DNA of 64,000 nt from Geomonas limicola. GTDB lineage: Bacteria > Desulfobacterota > Desulfuromonadia > Geobacterales > Geobacteraceae. The notes under the pieces are model-generated. The model was not told the origin of the DNA, searched no databases, and was given only the letters and a program-made list of their open reading frames with translations. The stretch's first letter is position 1; every line of letters begins with the position of its first letter. Where the stretch lies: positions 156,634 to 220,633 of the forward strand of contig NZ_BLXZ01000010.1 of assembly GCF_014193675.1 (NCBI RefSeq). Direction: 5' to 3'. The position numbers were made by a program, and so were the translations under genes. Below, one piece after another: positions 7,038 to 14,972 of this stretch.

Positions 7038-9164
7038 ATGAAAAACCTGCATCCTGCATACGGCGCCCCCTCACTGCTGCTGCTTTTGCTGCTCAGTGCC
7101 GGCAGTGCCCAGGCCGAAGCCGAACCGCGCGAGATCGCGCCGGAAGCCGAGCGGGTAGCCGTCGCCGAGGAAGGGCGGGTCTACGGGGCTGACGAACGGG
7201 TAGTGGAGACCCTGGAGCAGAAGGGGGGGCAGATCGGCTACAGCTTCCTCGACGTGCGCAACTACGGTGGGCGCGCCGCCCCGTACGGCTATCTGCACTC
7301 CTCGCGATCGGGGGGGCTCTTCTACCGGTCCCTCGAGAAGGACGGCAACTTCGAGCTCGAGGGGAACTTCTTAAACGAGAACGACTACCACGGCGACCTC
7401 CTGATCGACTACAAGGGGGACTACCGGCTGCACCTGCGTACCGAGGCGCTCTACCACAACCTGGACCGCGAGCTGCTGTTCTCCCAGCCTTTCAACTCGG
7501 CCCGGGTGGACCCCCCGCTGCTCGGCCAGCCGGCCAGCTACACCTCGTTCCAGGATCCCGCCACCGACTACGGCATCACGGTGACCCAGGATATCGCCGA
7601 GTTCCGCTACCGGCTGCACAACTTCCCGCTGCACGTGAACCTGGGCTACTGGCGGCTGGTGCGCGAGGGGACCCTGCAGCAGCGCTATGCCGACACCGGC
7701 TTCGAGGGGGATACCAACCGGATCCTCGCCGAGGCACGCCAGATCCGCCAGGTGACCCAGGAAGGGCGCCTCGGGGTCGATGCCCACCTGGGGTGGGTCG
7801 ATCTCATCTACGACTTCAGGGTGAGGGCCTTCGAGGACCAGGTGCCCATCCCCACCGCGAACTACCTCGCCCGCAACAGCGGTTTCGGTACCGTCGCTAC
7901 CCCCGAGAGCGTCGGGGGCGTCCAGCAGCACAACGAGAACCCCGACAGCATCTTCTTCTCGAACACCGTGAAACTGCACACCTCGCTCACCGGCGGCATC
8001 GTCGGGAGCGCGTCCTACAGCATCGACCAGCGCGAGAACCTCTCCCGGCTCATCGATACCGCAGGGATCAAGCACGCCCAGGTGAACCTGCAAAACGCCG
8101 CCGGCGACTTCGTCTATACCCCGTGCAAGGAGTTTTCGCTGGCGGTCAAGTACCGCCGCCAGGAACTGGAGAACGACAACCGCGGCGCACTGCTCAGCAG
8201 CAATTTCGTCGACCCGCAGCAAAGCGTGAAAGCGCCGGTGGACAGCACGAAGGACCTGGTGCTGGTGAACATGGCCTTCAAGCCGCTCACAGGTATCACA
8301 CTCAACACCGAGTACCGCGGGGAGATGGTGCACCGCGACCACGTCTCGGACCTCCCCAGTACTACCACCTGGGCACTGCCGGCCAACACTGCCACCCAGA
8401 AGGGATCCCTGGCCTTGCTCTACCACCCGATCAAAGGGTTGCGGATTACCGCCAAGTACGCCTACGCGACCACCGACCACCCGGCCTACGGCAACTCCTA
8501 CCAGCAGCACCACGAGGGGCAGCTCCTGGCGACCTACACGGCCAGCCGCTGGGGTGCGAGTGCCAACGTCCGGGCGCGCCGGGAATGGAACGACAGCATC
8601 GAGCACTTCATCGTGAGCCCGCCCCCGTTCAGCAATCCCGCCGGCTGGAGCGCCTCGAGCCCGCTGTCGCGCACCCGCGCGGTCCAAGACGTGAACCTGA
8701 GCGCCTGGGTGAATCCCGTGAAGCGGCTCGCCCTGTCGGCAAACTACGGCTGGCTCAGCAATTCCGTGGACCAGGCGGTGCTCTTCACCGGCGTCGCTGT
8801 GGGGAGCGAGGCCGCCAGCAACTACCTAAGCCGCGCCCACGTCTACGGGGTCAACGCGACCCTGGCCGCGACCGAGGACCTCGACCTCGCGCTCTCCCTG
8901 CAGCAGATCCGTTCCCAGTCGGCGTTCAGTCCGCAACAGGTGACCTTCGCAGGGAACTCGGGAGACACCTCGGGGATCCGCGAGATCACCCGGCAGGACA
9001 CCGTGATAAGCTCAGTCGCCTGGCGCGGCGAGTACCGTTTCACCAGGCAGTTTTCCGGCAAGCTCGAGTACACCCTGCAGGATTACCACGAACGAAATCA
9101 GGCTTATAGCTACCAAAACGGTACGGTGCACGCCGTGGTGGCTTACCTGGCAGCCAAGTGGTGA
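7038..9164 (+). CDS. MtrB-like outer-membrane beta-barrel
   Basis: A 708-aa protein with a signal peptide (LLLLLLLSAGSAQA) followed by many short alternating strands with aromatic girdle residues (for example KGDYRLHLRTEALYHNL, FRYRLHNFPLHVNLGYW) and a C-terminal strand ending in Trp. Length and pattern match MtrB/PioB/DmsF barrels, which form the sheath around a multihaem cytochrome to carry electrons across the outer membrane. I do not see the N-terminal CxxC motif of Shewanella MtrB. It lies 24 bases after the cytochrome gene, the usual mtrA-mtrB arrangement. The third partner, an outer-surface MtrC/OmcB-like cytochrome, is absent from this cluster. Confidence 0.8.
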   Translation: MKNLHPAYGAPSLLLLLLLSAGSAQAEAEPREIAPEAERVAVAEEGRVYGADERVVETLEQKGGQIGYSFLDVRNYGGRAAPYGYLHSSRSGGLFYRSLEKDGNFELEGNFLNENDYHGDLLIDYKGDYRLHLRTEALYHNLDRELLFSQPFNSARVDPPLLGQPASYTSFQDPATDYGITVTQDIAEFRYRLHNFPLHVNLGYWRLVREGTLQQRYADTGFEGDTNRILAEARQIRQVTQEGRLGVDAHLGWVDLIYDFRVRAFEDQVPIPTANYLARNSGFGTVATPESVGGVQQHNENPDSIFFSNTVKLHTSLTGGIVGSASYSIDQRENLSRLIDTAGIKHAQVNLQNAAGDFVYTPCKEFSLAVKYRRQELENDNRGALLSSNFVDPQQSVKAPVDSTKDLVLVNMAFKPLTGITLNTEYRGEMVHRDHVSDLPSTTTWALPANTATQKGSLALLYHPIKGLRITAKYAYATTDHPAYGNSYQQHHEGQLLATYTASRWGASANVRARREWNDSIEHFIVSPPPFSNPAGWSASSPLSRTRAVQDVNLSAWVNPVKRLALSANYGWLSNSVDQAVLFTGVAVGSEAASNYLSRAHVYGVNATLAATEDLDLALSLQQIRSQSAFSPQQVTFAGNSGDTSGIREITRQDTVISSVAWRGEYRFTRQFSGKLEYTLQDYHERNQAYSYQNGTVHAVVAYLAAKW

Positions 9165-9178
9165 CAAAGAGGTAGCCC

Positions 9179-10141
9179 CTGAAACTGATCCGTACTATAC
9201 TGCTGCTGTTGGTCATGGCTGCCCTGCTCCCCGCCGCGGATACCCGTGCGGCCGGAAAGCTCGTGGCAGCGCTTTTGACCTGCGATATCCCGCGCTACCG
9301 CGATGCGCACCGGGCTTTCGTCAAGGCACTGGTACAGAAAGGGTACGATCAGAGCAACATCGAGGTCATCACCCAGACCCCCAATCCCGACCCCATCTCC
9401 TGGGCCAACAGCATCCGGAAATTCAATGCGATCGGCGCCGACCTCATCGTCACCTACGGCGCGCCGGCCACCATGACAGCACTGCACGAGGCGGGCGACG
9501 TCCCGGTGGTCTTCGCCGACGTCTACGGTCCGGTGGAAGCCGGTGTGGCACGCAGCCTCACGTCGACGGGCCACAACATGGCCGGGGTGAGCTGCAAGGT
9601 GCCGCTGGTCACCCTGGTGAAGACCGCATTGGAGATCAAGCCGATCAAGGAACTCGGGGTGGTGTACACGGGGCGCGAGGAAGGCTCCATGGTGCAGCTC
9701 AAGGAGTTGCGCAAGATCGCAGCCCAGTACGGGGTGATCCTGGTGGAGGTGAACCTGGCGGGGACCAGCGGCATCGATGCCGCGCTGGCCACCATGTTCA
9801 ACGCGCGGGTCGAGGGGATCTACGTCACCGAGTGCACCGCCGGGTCGCGCGGCTTCGAGAAGATCGTGCACCGTGCAGCCGAGTCGAAGATACCTACCTT
9901 CTCGCAGATGCCGGGAGCGGCGCAGAAAGGGGCGTTGCTCTCCCTCGAGGCGGACCCGGCCGAGCAGGGGCAGGTGGCGGCGGACTATGCGGCGCGGATC
10001 CTCGGCGGCAAAAAGGCGGCCACGCTGCCGGTCGCCACGCCCAAGAAGGTCGAGCTCGTGGTCAACATGAAGGTGGCCCGGGCTTTGGACCTGCACGTGC
10101 CGTTCCCGGTGCTCTCCGCGGCGACCCGGGTGCTTAAGTAA
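9179..10141 (+). CDS. ABC-type substrate-binding protein (TrpX/YtfQ-like), CTG start
   Basis: The product belongs to the periplasmic ABC substrate-binding family (ABC_sub_bind): LVAALLTCDIPRYRDAHRAF, ADLIVTYGAPATMTAL, VPVVFADVYGPVEAG and a C-terminal GGKKAATLPV are typical. A start at CTG (9179) is the only one that gives a full signal peptide (MKLIRTILLLLVMAALLPAA) and a nearby ribosome-binding site (AGAGGT). The next in-frame start, TTG at 9209, would cut off most of the signal and lies far from any site. Length from CTG is 320 aa. No cognate permease is nearby. It may sense a ligand for the receiver encoded next, but that is inference. Confidence 0.82.
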   Translation: MKLIRTILLLLVMAALLPAADTRAAGKLVAALLTCDIPRYRDAHRAFVKALVQKGYDQSNIEVITQTPNPDPISWANSIRKFNAIGADLIVTYGAPATMTALHEAGDVPVVFADVYGPVEAGVARSLTSTGHNMAGVSCKVPLVTLVKTALEIKPIKELGVVYTGREEGSMVQLKELRKIAAQYGVILVEVNLAGTSGIDAALATMFNARVEGIYVTECTAGSRGFEKIVHRAAESKIPTFSQMPGAAQKGALLSLEADPAEQGQVAADYAARILGGKKAATLPVATPKKVELVVNMKVARALDLHVPFPVLSAATRVLK

Positions 10142-10157
10142 TCGGTTTGAGGTGGTA

Positions 10158-10544
10158 ATGAGAAAAATCCTGATTGTGGACGACGATGCTCCGTACCTGG
10201 ATGCCCTGAGGGAGCAGATCCGTTCGCTCTATCCGCTGCTTGCGGTGGTGACCTGTACCGACCCTTTCCAGGCCCTGGCCGTGCTCAGGCAGGAGGCGGT
10301 GGATCTCTTGCTGGTCGACCTGGAAATGCCAGTCATGGACGGTACCAAGATCTTCAACTTCGCGGTGTCGCTGGGGATGGACAAGAACCGGATCGTGATC
10401 CTTTCCGGGCGCGATTCCGACTACCTGCACGAGCAGTTCCCGATGGGGACCTGTCTTGCGGTCCTCAACAAGTATGAGGCCAAGCAGAAGGCGGTCCTGG
10501 ACATGATCTTCAGCTCGATGCAGCGCAAGGCGGCAGGCGGCTGA
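10158..10544 (+). CDS. Single-domain response regulator (CheY-like receiver)
   Basis: A 128-aa stand-alone receiver. It begins MRKILIVDDDAPYLDALREQ with the acidic pair, has the phospho-acceptor Asp in LLVDLEMPVMDG (about residue 55), the Ser in VILSGRDSD and the conserved Lys in NKYEAKQ. There is no output domain, so it acts through protein contact or as part of a phosphorelay. ATG 10158 is chosen over a GTG 6 bases earlier because GAGGTGG precedes it. It lies 16 bases after the binding-protein gene and is the last gene before a terminator, so it probably ends the operon. No histidine kinase is nearby. Confidence 0.88.
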   Translation: MRKILIVDDDAPYLDALREQIRSLYPLLAVVTCTDPFQALAVLRQEAVDLLLVDLEMPVMDGTKIFNFAVSLGMDKNRIVILSGRDSDYLHEQFPMGTCLAVLNKYEAKQKAVLDMIFSSMQRKAAGG

Positions 10545-10616
10545 GGCGCGAGGGGGCTGGCCCCGGCAGGGGGCCTCCCGATGCGGGGCCGATTCCCCAC
10601 AAGATGGCGCAGTTCC

Positions 10617-10646
10617 AGCTCCCCGGTCTCCCGGGGGCTTTTATTT
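10617..10646 (+). terminator. Rho-independent terminator after the receiver gene
   Basis: CCCCGG, loop TCTC and CCGGGG form a GC-rich hairpin, extended by flanking pairs and followed by a TTTTATTT tail. It closes the ATPase-cytochrome-barrel-receiver operon. Confidence 0.65.
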
Positions 10647-10711
10647 CTGACCCTGAAGGAGGTGCCCAACCAGGTTTGGCACGTCTTGGCGGTGGTGCTG
10701 GAGGAGTTTCG

Positions 10712-11101
10712 ATGGGAAAGATGATGCGGTTAACCTGCTACGAGCAGAAACACCTGAGGCCGGAGTGGCAGGACGCCATCAGCGGTGTCGGGTTCGAGCT
10801 CTTCTTTGCGGAACTGGTACAGGACCTGGCCCGTTTCGGGATCACCCTGGAGCGCGGCGACGGCTCCGGGCAGGTCATCGAGGTGAAAAGCTACGCAGAC
10901 CTTTTGAACGCGGTGCGCATCGCCTCGCCCTCGGACGGCATCAGCAACGTCTGCGTCGGTCACGTCATCGGCAAGAGCCCGCACCTCGACCCGCAGGAGG
11001 ACATCAAGCGCGCGGTAAACCGGATTGCCTTCGCGCCGGAGACCGTCCCCCCCGACGACGAGAACCGCCGGGCCTGCCACAACTGCGGCTGCGGCTGCTA
11101 G
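10712..11101 (+). CDS. Unknown protein with Cys-rich C-terminus (129 aa)
   Basis: I do not recognise this family. The protein begins MGKMMRLTCYEQKHLRPEWQ and ends in CHNCGCGC, a dense cluster of four Cys and one His that could bind a metal or a metal centre. The middle (about residues 15-100) looks like a compact alpha/beta domain. The ATG at 10712 has GAGGAG 7 bases upstream. It is separated from the receiver gene by a terminator, so it may be its own transcript, and a bidirectional terminator follows. Confidence 0.65.
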   Translation: MGKMMRLTCYEQKHLRPEWQDAISGVGFELFFAELVQDLARFGITLERGDGSGQVIEVKSYADLLNAVRIASPSDGISNVCVGHVIGKSPHLDPQEDIKRAVNRIAFAPETVPPDDENRRACHNCGCGC

Positions 11102-11187
11102 AGTAGTTGCGGATTAAGGCGTCGCAAGGTGGGTAGGGCAATCCCGTGCGGCACTGTCGGTGGTAGGCAAAGGGTGAAAGGGAAACT

Positions 11188-11215
11188 GAGAGGGCGAACG
11201 CAAGTTCGCCCTCTC
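11188..11215. terminator. Bidirectional terminator
   Basis: A perfect 12-bp stem GAGAGGGCGAAC / GTTCGCCCTCTC with loop GCAA lies between two convergent genes (ending at 11101 on plus and 11225 on minus). It probably serves both. Confidence 0.7.
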
Positions 11216-11224
11216 TGCTCTGGT

Positions 11225-11689
11225 TTAGATGTTGAAAAGCTCTGCCCTCGGCTCTCCGTGCTGTACCGTCAGGATGGCGTAGCTCGCCGGAAACCCCTGC
11301 TTCAGCGTCCCCGGATTTACCAAAAGCATCCCCGATTCGATCTGAACTGCCGGCAGGTGCGTGTGACCGTAGAGAATCACCCCGGCTCCCACCTCGATCC
11401 CTCTCTCGATCAAAAAGCTCAGCCCCGACTTGACCCCCTGGTGGTTGCCATGGGTCGCCAGGACCCGGCAGGGACCGATCTCCAGGATGAGTTCGCGGGG
11501 GAGGCTCGCATCGAAGTCGCAGTTTCCCGCCACCCGCAACACGGGAACTTCCAGGACTTCCGCCAAAAGCTCCGCGTCGTCGGCCCCGTCACCCAGGTGG
11601 ATGATATGATCTACCGGGCCCGCCAGTTCATGAGCCTTTAGTGCCAGGGGGAAGTTGCCGTGGCTGTCCGAAATGACCAGTATCCTCAT
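11225..11689 (-). CDS. YfcE/MJ0936-type metallophosphoesterase
   Basis: A 154-aa calcineurin-like phosphoesterase. It opens MRILVISDSHGNFPLAL (metal ligands Asp8 and His10), followed by HIIHLGDGADDAE, VAGNCD, ATHGNH and YGHTHLP, the full set of motifs for a two-metal phosphodiesterase. Family members hydrolyse phosphodiesters such as cyclic nucleotides or artificial substrates; the natural substrate here is unknown. The ATG at 11689 follows GGAGATC; longer in-frame forms would extend over the divergent intergenic region and lack a ribosome-binding site. It is transcribed alone. Confidence 0.9.
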   Translation of the reverse strand: MRILVISDSHGNFPLALKAHELAGPVDHIIHLGDGADDAELLAEVLEVPVLRVAGNCDFDASLPRELILEIGPCRVLATHGNHQGVKSGLSFLIERGIEVGAGVILYGHTHLPAVQIESGMLLVNPGTLKQGFPASYAILTVQHGEPRAELFNI

Positions 11690-11786
11690 GATCTCCTCAG
11701 CGTCGTTGCATAACCGGCTCGCGCCTTGCGCCGAAATAATGCTAGAATTCCTGCTGGTCCTCGCTACTTCGGCCGAACCGCTCCGT

Positions 11787-11808
11787 GCTTCCGGGCCGGA
11801 GGCTTTTT
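11787..11808 (+). terminator. Orphan terminator-like hairpin in the sppA leader
   Basis: GCTTCCG, loop GGC and CGGAGGC followed by TTTTT form a terminator-like hairpin on the plus strand. The nearest upstream plus-strand gene ends about 690 bases earlier, with its own terminator, so this lies in the region just upstream of sppA. It may be an attenuator or the end of a short RNA. Confidence 0.45.
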
Positions 11809-11879
11809 CATGAAGGGCCGGTCCACTGATATAGGACAGGTGTAGGTCCGCTGACAAGTAAAAATTTTCTGGAGGTATC

Positions 11880-12758
11880 ATGAGAAACAGGTGGCTGATC
11901 TGGACCGCCTTCGGGACAGGCGGGATCCTGCTGCTCTTTGGGATCTGTGTGCTGGTCGCTACCGCCCTCATGGGAGACAACGAGGGGGGGAGCGGCGACG
12001 GCGTCGGGCTGGTCGAGGTGAAAGGGGTGATCGTGGACGGCCAGGACACGGTGCGCCAGTTGCGGGCCCTGAAAAAGGACAAGCGGGTCAAGGCGGTGGT
12101 ATTGCGGGTCGACTCCCCCGGCGGTGTCGTCGGGCCGTCTCAGGAGATCAGTGCCCAGGTGCGCGAGGTCGCCAAGGTGAAGAAGGTAGTGGTCTCCATG
12201 GGGAGCGTCGCCGCCTCGGGCGGGTACTACATCTCCGCCCCGGCCACCAAGATCTTCGCCAACCCCGGCACCATCACCGGCTCCATCGGCGTGCTCATGA
12301 AGTTCTCCAACCTGGAAGGGCTCATGGACAAGGTGGGGATGAAGGCCTACACCATCAAAAGCGGCCAGTTCAAGGATGTGGGCTCCCCGAACCGCGAGAT
12401 GACCGCCGAGGAGCGGGCCATGTTGCAGGGGGTGATCGACAGCACCCACAGCCAGTTTGTGCGTGCCGTCGCCGAGGGGAGAAAACTCCCGGTTGCCACG
12501 GTGGCCGCCATCGCCGACGGCCGGATCTTCTCGGGGGAGCAGGCCCTGGCTTTGAAGCTGGTGGACCGTCTGGGGAGCATGCAGGACGCCATCGAGGAGG
12601 CGGCCCGCCTGGGCGGGGTGACCGGTGAGCCCTCCATTATAAAGCCGCCCAAGAAACGGACCTCGGCCTGGGACCTCCTGGTGGAAACTGCCGCCGGCCA
12701 GTTGGGGCTGTTGAAAGGCACCGGCGACGGCGTCAGTGTCGATTACCGGATGCAGTAG
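11880..12758 (+). CDS. sppA: Signal peptide peptidase SppA
   Basis: A 292-aa S49-family inner-membrane serine protease that degrades cleaved signal peptides. An N-terminal membrane anchor (residues 5-31) is followed by a single protease domain: VDSPGG (78-82), the nucleophile Ser113 in AASGGYY and the general base Lys165 in SGQFKDVGSP. The 52-residue gap between Ser and Lys matches the Bacillus SppA dyad. The length matches the short, single-domain form that works as an oligomer, not the fused E. coli form. The ATG at 11880 follows GGAGG. Confidence 0.93.
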   Translation: MRNRWLIWTAFGTGGILLLFGICVLVATALMGDNEGGSGDGVGLVEVKGVIVDGQDTVRQLRALKKDKRVKAVVLRVDSPGGVVGPSQEISAQVREVAKVKKVVVSMGSVAASGGYYISAPATKIFANPGTITGSIGVLMKFSNLEGLMDKVGMKAYTIKSGQFKDVGSPNREMTAEERAMLQGVIDSTHSQFVRAVAEGRKLPVATVAAIADGRIFSGEQALALKLVDRLGSMQDAIEEAARLGGVTGEPSIIKPPKKRTSAWDLLVETAAGQLGLLKGTGDGVSVDYRMQ

Positions 12759-12764
12759 AGGCAG

Positions 12765-13068
12765 GGGGTGAAGGGCAGGGATTAGGGACTGAGAGGCAGG
12801 GGCTAGGGGCTGGGGATTAGGGACTGAAAGCAGGGGCTGGGGACTAGGGACTAGGGAAAGGCAAAAGCAAAGGGTGAGGATAAACAGGGACTGGAAGGGT
12901 TAGAGTAACATCCTGCTGTCTTAACGAGATGCTTCAGATTACTGAAGGCGCCTGCGTACCCGGCGAGGGAGGTGCTTAACTAACTCTCGGTTTTACCTAG
13001 CCCCGAACCTGCAGTCCCTCGTCCCTGTTTCTCGAGTCCCCAACCCCTAGCCCCTAGCCCCTAGATTT
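12765..13068. repeat. Intergenic inverted element built from GGGGCTAG/GGGACT words
   Basis: After sppA the plus strand carries a G-rich arm of short words (GGGATTAGGGACTGAGAGGC and GGGGCTAGGGGCTGGGGATT are examples) to about 12860. The far end (12996-13064) carries the complementary C-rich arm (CCCCTAGCCCCTAGCCCCTA near 13043). Between them are about 140 bases of unrelated sequence. No gene is seen. The same words make up the tandem array at 22351-22554. Confidence 0.6.
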
Positions 13069-13072
13069 ACCT

Positions 13073-13099
13073 TGACAAAAACGCTAGCGTATATATACT
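13073..13099 (+). promoter_or_regulatory. Promoter of the yceD-rpmF-plsX-fab operon
   Basis: A perfect TTGACA (13073-13078) is followed by an AT-rich region with TATACT (13094-13099, spacing 15) or TACTCA (13096-13101, spacing 17). It lies about 35 bases upstream of the first gene and is the only strong promoter before it. Confidence 0.6.
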
Positions 13100-13130
13100 C
13101 AGTTGCTTCGAAAAAAGGGGGACTACGTCC

Positions 13131-13667
13131 TTGAAGATACGTATCGATGAGGTTAAGAAAAAGCGGGTCGACCTCAACGAAGAGGAACCAGCGGCCCACT
13201 ATCCGAATCTGGTTGAAATGGAACAAGCCGGCGAGTGCAGCTTCACGGCGCCGGTACATACGGAGCTTTCGGCGGTCTGGGAATACGACCACGTACGTGC
13301 CACCGGCAAGGTGACCACCGCTGCGAAACTCTCCTGCTCGCGCTGTCTGGCCGAGTACGAGAAACCGGTCAGTTCCAACTTCACAATTTTCTACACCCAG
13401 ACGTCGGGTGATCAGCTCGACGAAGAGGTGGAGCTCAGCGACGAAGACCTCATCTCGGTCTCCTACCAGGGAGACGAGATCGAGGTGGACTTCGAGATCG
13501 CCGAGCAGGTAATGATGGAAATACCCTTCAAACCTCTGTGCAGCGAGGATTGCAAGGGGCTGTGCACCGAGTGCGGCGCAGACCTGAACCAGGGCGACTG
13601 CGGCTGCGATCGTGGTACGGTGAGTTTGAAAATGAGTGCCCTGAAGAAGTTAAGCATAGACAAGTAA
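13131..13667 (+). CDS. YceD family (DUF177) protein
   Basis: A 178-aa member of the YceD/DUF177 family, nearly always encoded just before rpmF, as here (12-base gap). It has a CxxC pair (LSCSRCLAEY, about residues 67-76) and a C-terminal Cys cluster (CSEDCKGLCTECGADLNQGD, about 142-161), suggesting metal binding. In plants and some bacteria YceD proteins are linked to 23S rRNA processing. The start is a TTG at 13131 with GGGGGA upstream; no ATG alternative fits. It is the first gene of the lipid-synthesis operon. Confidence 0.87.
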   Translation: MKIRIDEVKKKRVDLNEEEPAAHYPNLVEMEQAGECSFTAPVHTELSAVWEYDHVRATGKVTTAAKLSCSRCLAEYEKPVSSNFTIFYTQTSGDQLDEEVELSDEDLISVSYQGDEIEVDFEIAEQVMMEIPFKPLCSEDCKGLCTECGADLNQGDCGCDRGTVSLKMSALKKLSIDK

Positions 13668-13679
13668 AAGGAGAAACCG

Positions 13680-13862
13680 ATGGCTGTACCTAAGAAGAAA
13701 ACCTCCAAATCGCGTAAAAACATGAGGCGTGCTCATGACTTCCTGACCCCTCCCACCGTCTCGACCTGCCCCCAGTGCAAGGCTCCCAAGCTTCCGCACT
13801 GCGTCTGCCCCTCCTGCGGCACCTACAAAGGTCGCCAGGTGCTGAAAGCCGAAGAAGTCTAA
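13680..13862 (+). CDS. rpmF: 50S ribosomal protein L32
   Basis: A 60-aa ribosomal protein beginning MAVPKKKTSKSRKNMRRAHD. Two Cys pairs (CPQC and CPSC) form a zinc ribbon, so this is the zinc-containing form of L32. AAGGAG precedes the ATG. Position between yceD and plsX is the common bacterial arrangement, linking ribosome and membrane synthesis. Confidence 0.97.
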   Translation: MAVPKKKTSKSRKNMRRAHDFLTPPTVSTCPQCKAPKLPHCVCPSCGTYKGRQVLKAEEV

Positions 13863-13913
13863 CGTCGCGTTGAACCTGCCGTGACTGTTCGGAATCCGCT
13901 CCGTAGGGGAAAT

Positions 13914-14972
13914 ATGAGAGTTGCAGTGGATGTGATGGGGGGCGACAACGCCCCTCATGTCGAAGTTGAAGGTGCAGTGGCGGCGGCGCGCGAATTCGGC
14001 GTGCCGCTCACCCTGGTCGGTGACCGCGAGCGTGTCGAGGCCGAATTGGCCCGCCACGACTGCACTGGACTTGATATCGAGTTGTGGCATGCCTCCGAGG
14101 TCGTGGGGATGCACGACTCCGCCTCCGACGCGGTTCGCAAGAAGAAAGATTCCTCGATCCGCGTCGCCTTCGAACTGGTCAAAGGGGGCGAGGCGGCCGC
14201 GGTAGTCAGCGCGGGTAACTCGGGCGCCACCATGGCGGCCGGGATGTTCGTGCTGAAACGGATGCGCGGCATCGATCGTCCTGCCATCGCCCAGTTGCTC
14301 CCCACCCTGACCGGCTCGACGCTGGTCCTGGACGTGGGCGGCAACGTGGACTGCAAGCCGGACCACCTGGTGCAGTTCGCCGTGATGGGCGAGGTCTACG
14401 CCCGCTTCGTCATGGGGCTGCAGTCCCCCCGGGTCGGCATCCTCTCCAACGGCGAGGAAGCCAGCAAGGGGAACGAACTCACCCGGGAAACCAGCGTGCT
14501 GTTGCGCGAAAAGCCGCTCAACTACATAGGCTACGTGGAAGGGCGCGACGTCTTCAACGGCTCGGTCGACGTGGTGGTGTGCGACGGCTTCGTCGGCAAC
14601 GTAGTCTTAAAGCTCTCCGAAGGGCTTGCCGAGACCGTCGGCAAGATGCTCAAGGCCGAGATCAAATCGAGCCTCCTGTCCCAGATCGGCTACCTCCTCT
14701 GCCGCAAGGCTTTCAATAATTTCAGAAAAACGGTAGATTACGCGGAGTACGGCGGCGCCCCCCTGCTGGGTATCAACGGCGTGGGCATGATTTGCCATGG
14801 CGGCTCCAATCCCAAGGCGATCAAGAACGCGATCCGCTTCGCCTATGACTATGCGCTCAAGGGCGTGAACTCCCGGATGGCCGAAAAGCTGGACGAGAGC
14901 TTCCCCAAGAGTGTGCGCGAACGCGAGGCCAACGAGGCCCCCGCCGACGCTAAGGAGAGGGTAGTCTCATGA
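13914..14972 (+). CDS. plsX: Phosphate acyltransferase PlsX
   Basis: A 352-aa enzyme that turns acyl-ACP and phosphate into acyl-phosphate, the donor for the first step of phospholipid synthesis. It starts MRVAVDVMGGDNAPHVEVEG, the PlsX hallmark, with further motifs SAGNSGATMA, VLDVGGNVDC and VCDGFVGNVVLK. The ATG at 13914 is preferred; upstream in-frame codons lack a ribosome-binding site. Its stop overlaps the fabH start by 4 bases (ATGA), showing translational coupling. Confidence 0.96.
   Translation: MRVAVDVMGGDNAPHVEVEGAVAAAREFGVPLTLVGDRERVEAELARHDCTGLDIELWHASEVVGMHDSASDAVRKKKDSSIRVAFELVKGGEAAAVVSAGNSGATMAAGMFVLKRMRGIDRPAIAQLLPTLTGSTLVLDVGGNVDCKPDHLVQFAVMGEVYARFVMGLQSPRVGILSNGEEASKGNELTRETSVLLREKPLNYIGYVEGRDVFNGSVDVVVCDGFVGNVVLKLSEGLAETVGKMLKAEIKSSLLSQIGYLLCRKAFNNFRKTVDYAEYGGAPLLGINGVGMICHGGSNPKAIKNAIRFAYDYALKGVNSRMAEKLDESFPKSVREREANEAPADAKERVVS

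Noticed and set aside
11129..11641. 170-codon plus-strand frame over the phosphoesterase gene
   Set aside because: Antisense to a clear metallophosphoesterase with full motifs, and it starts inside the bidirectional terminator region.
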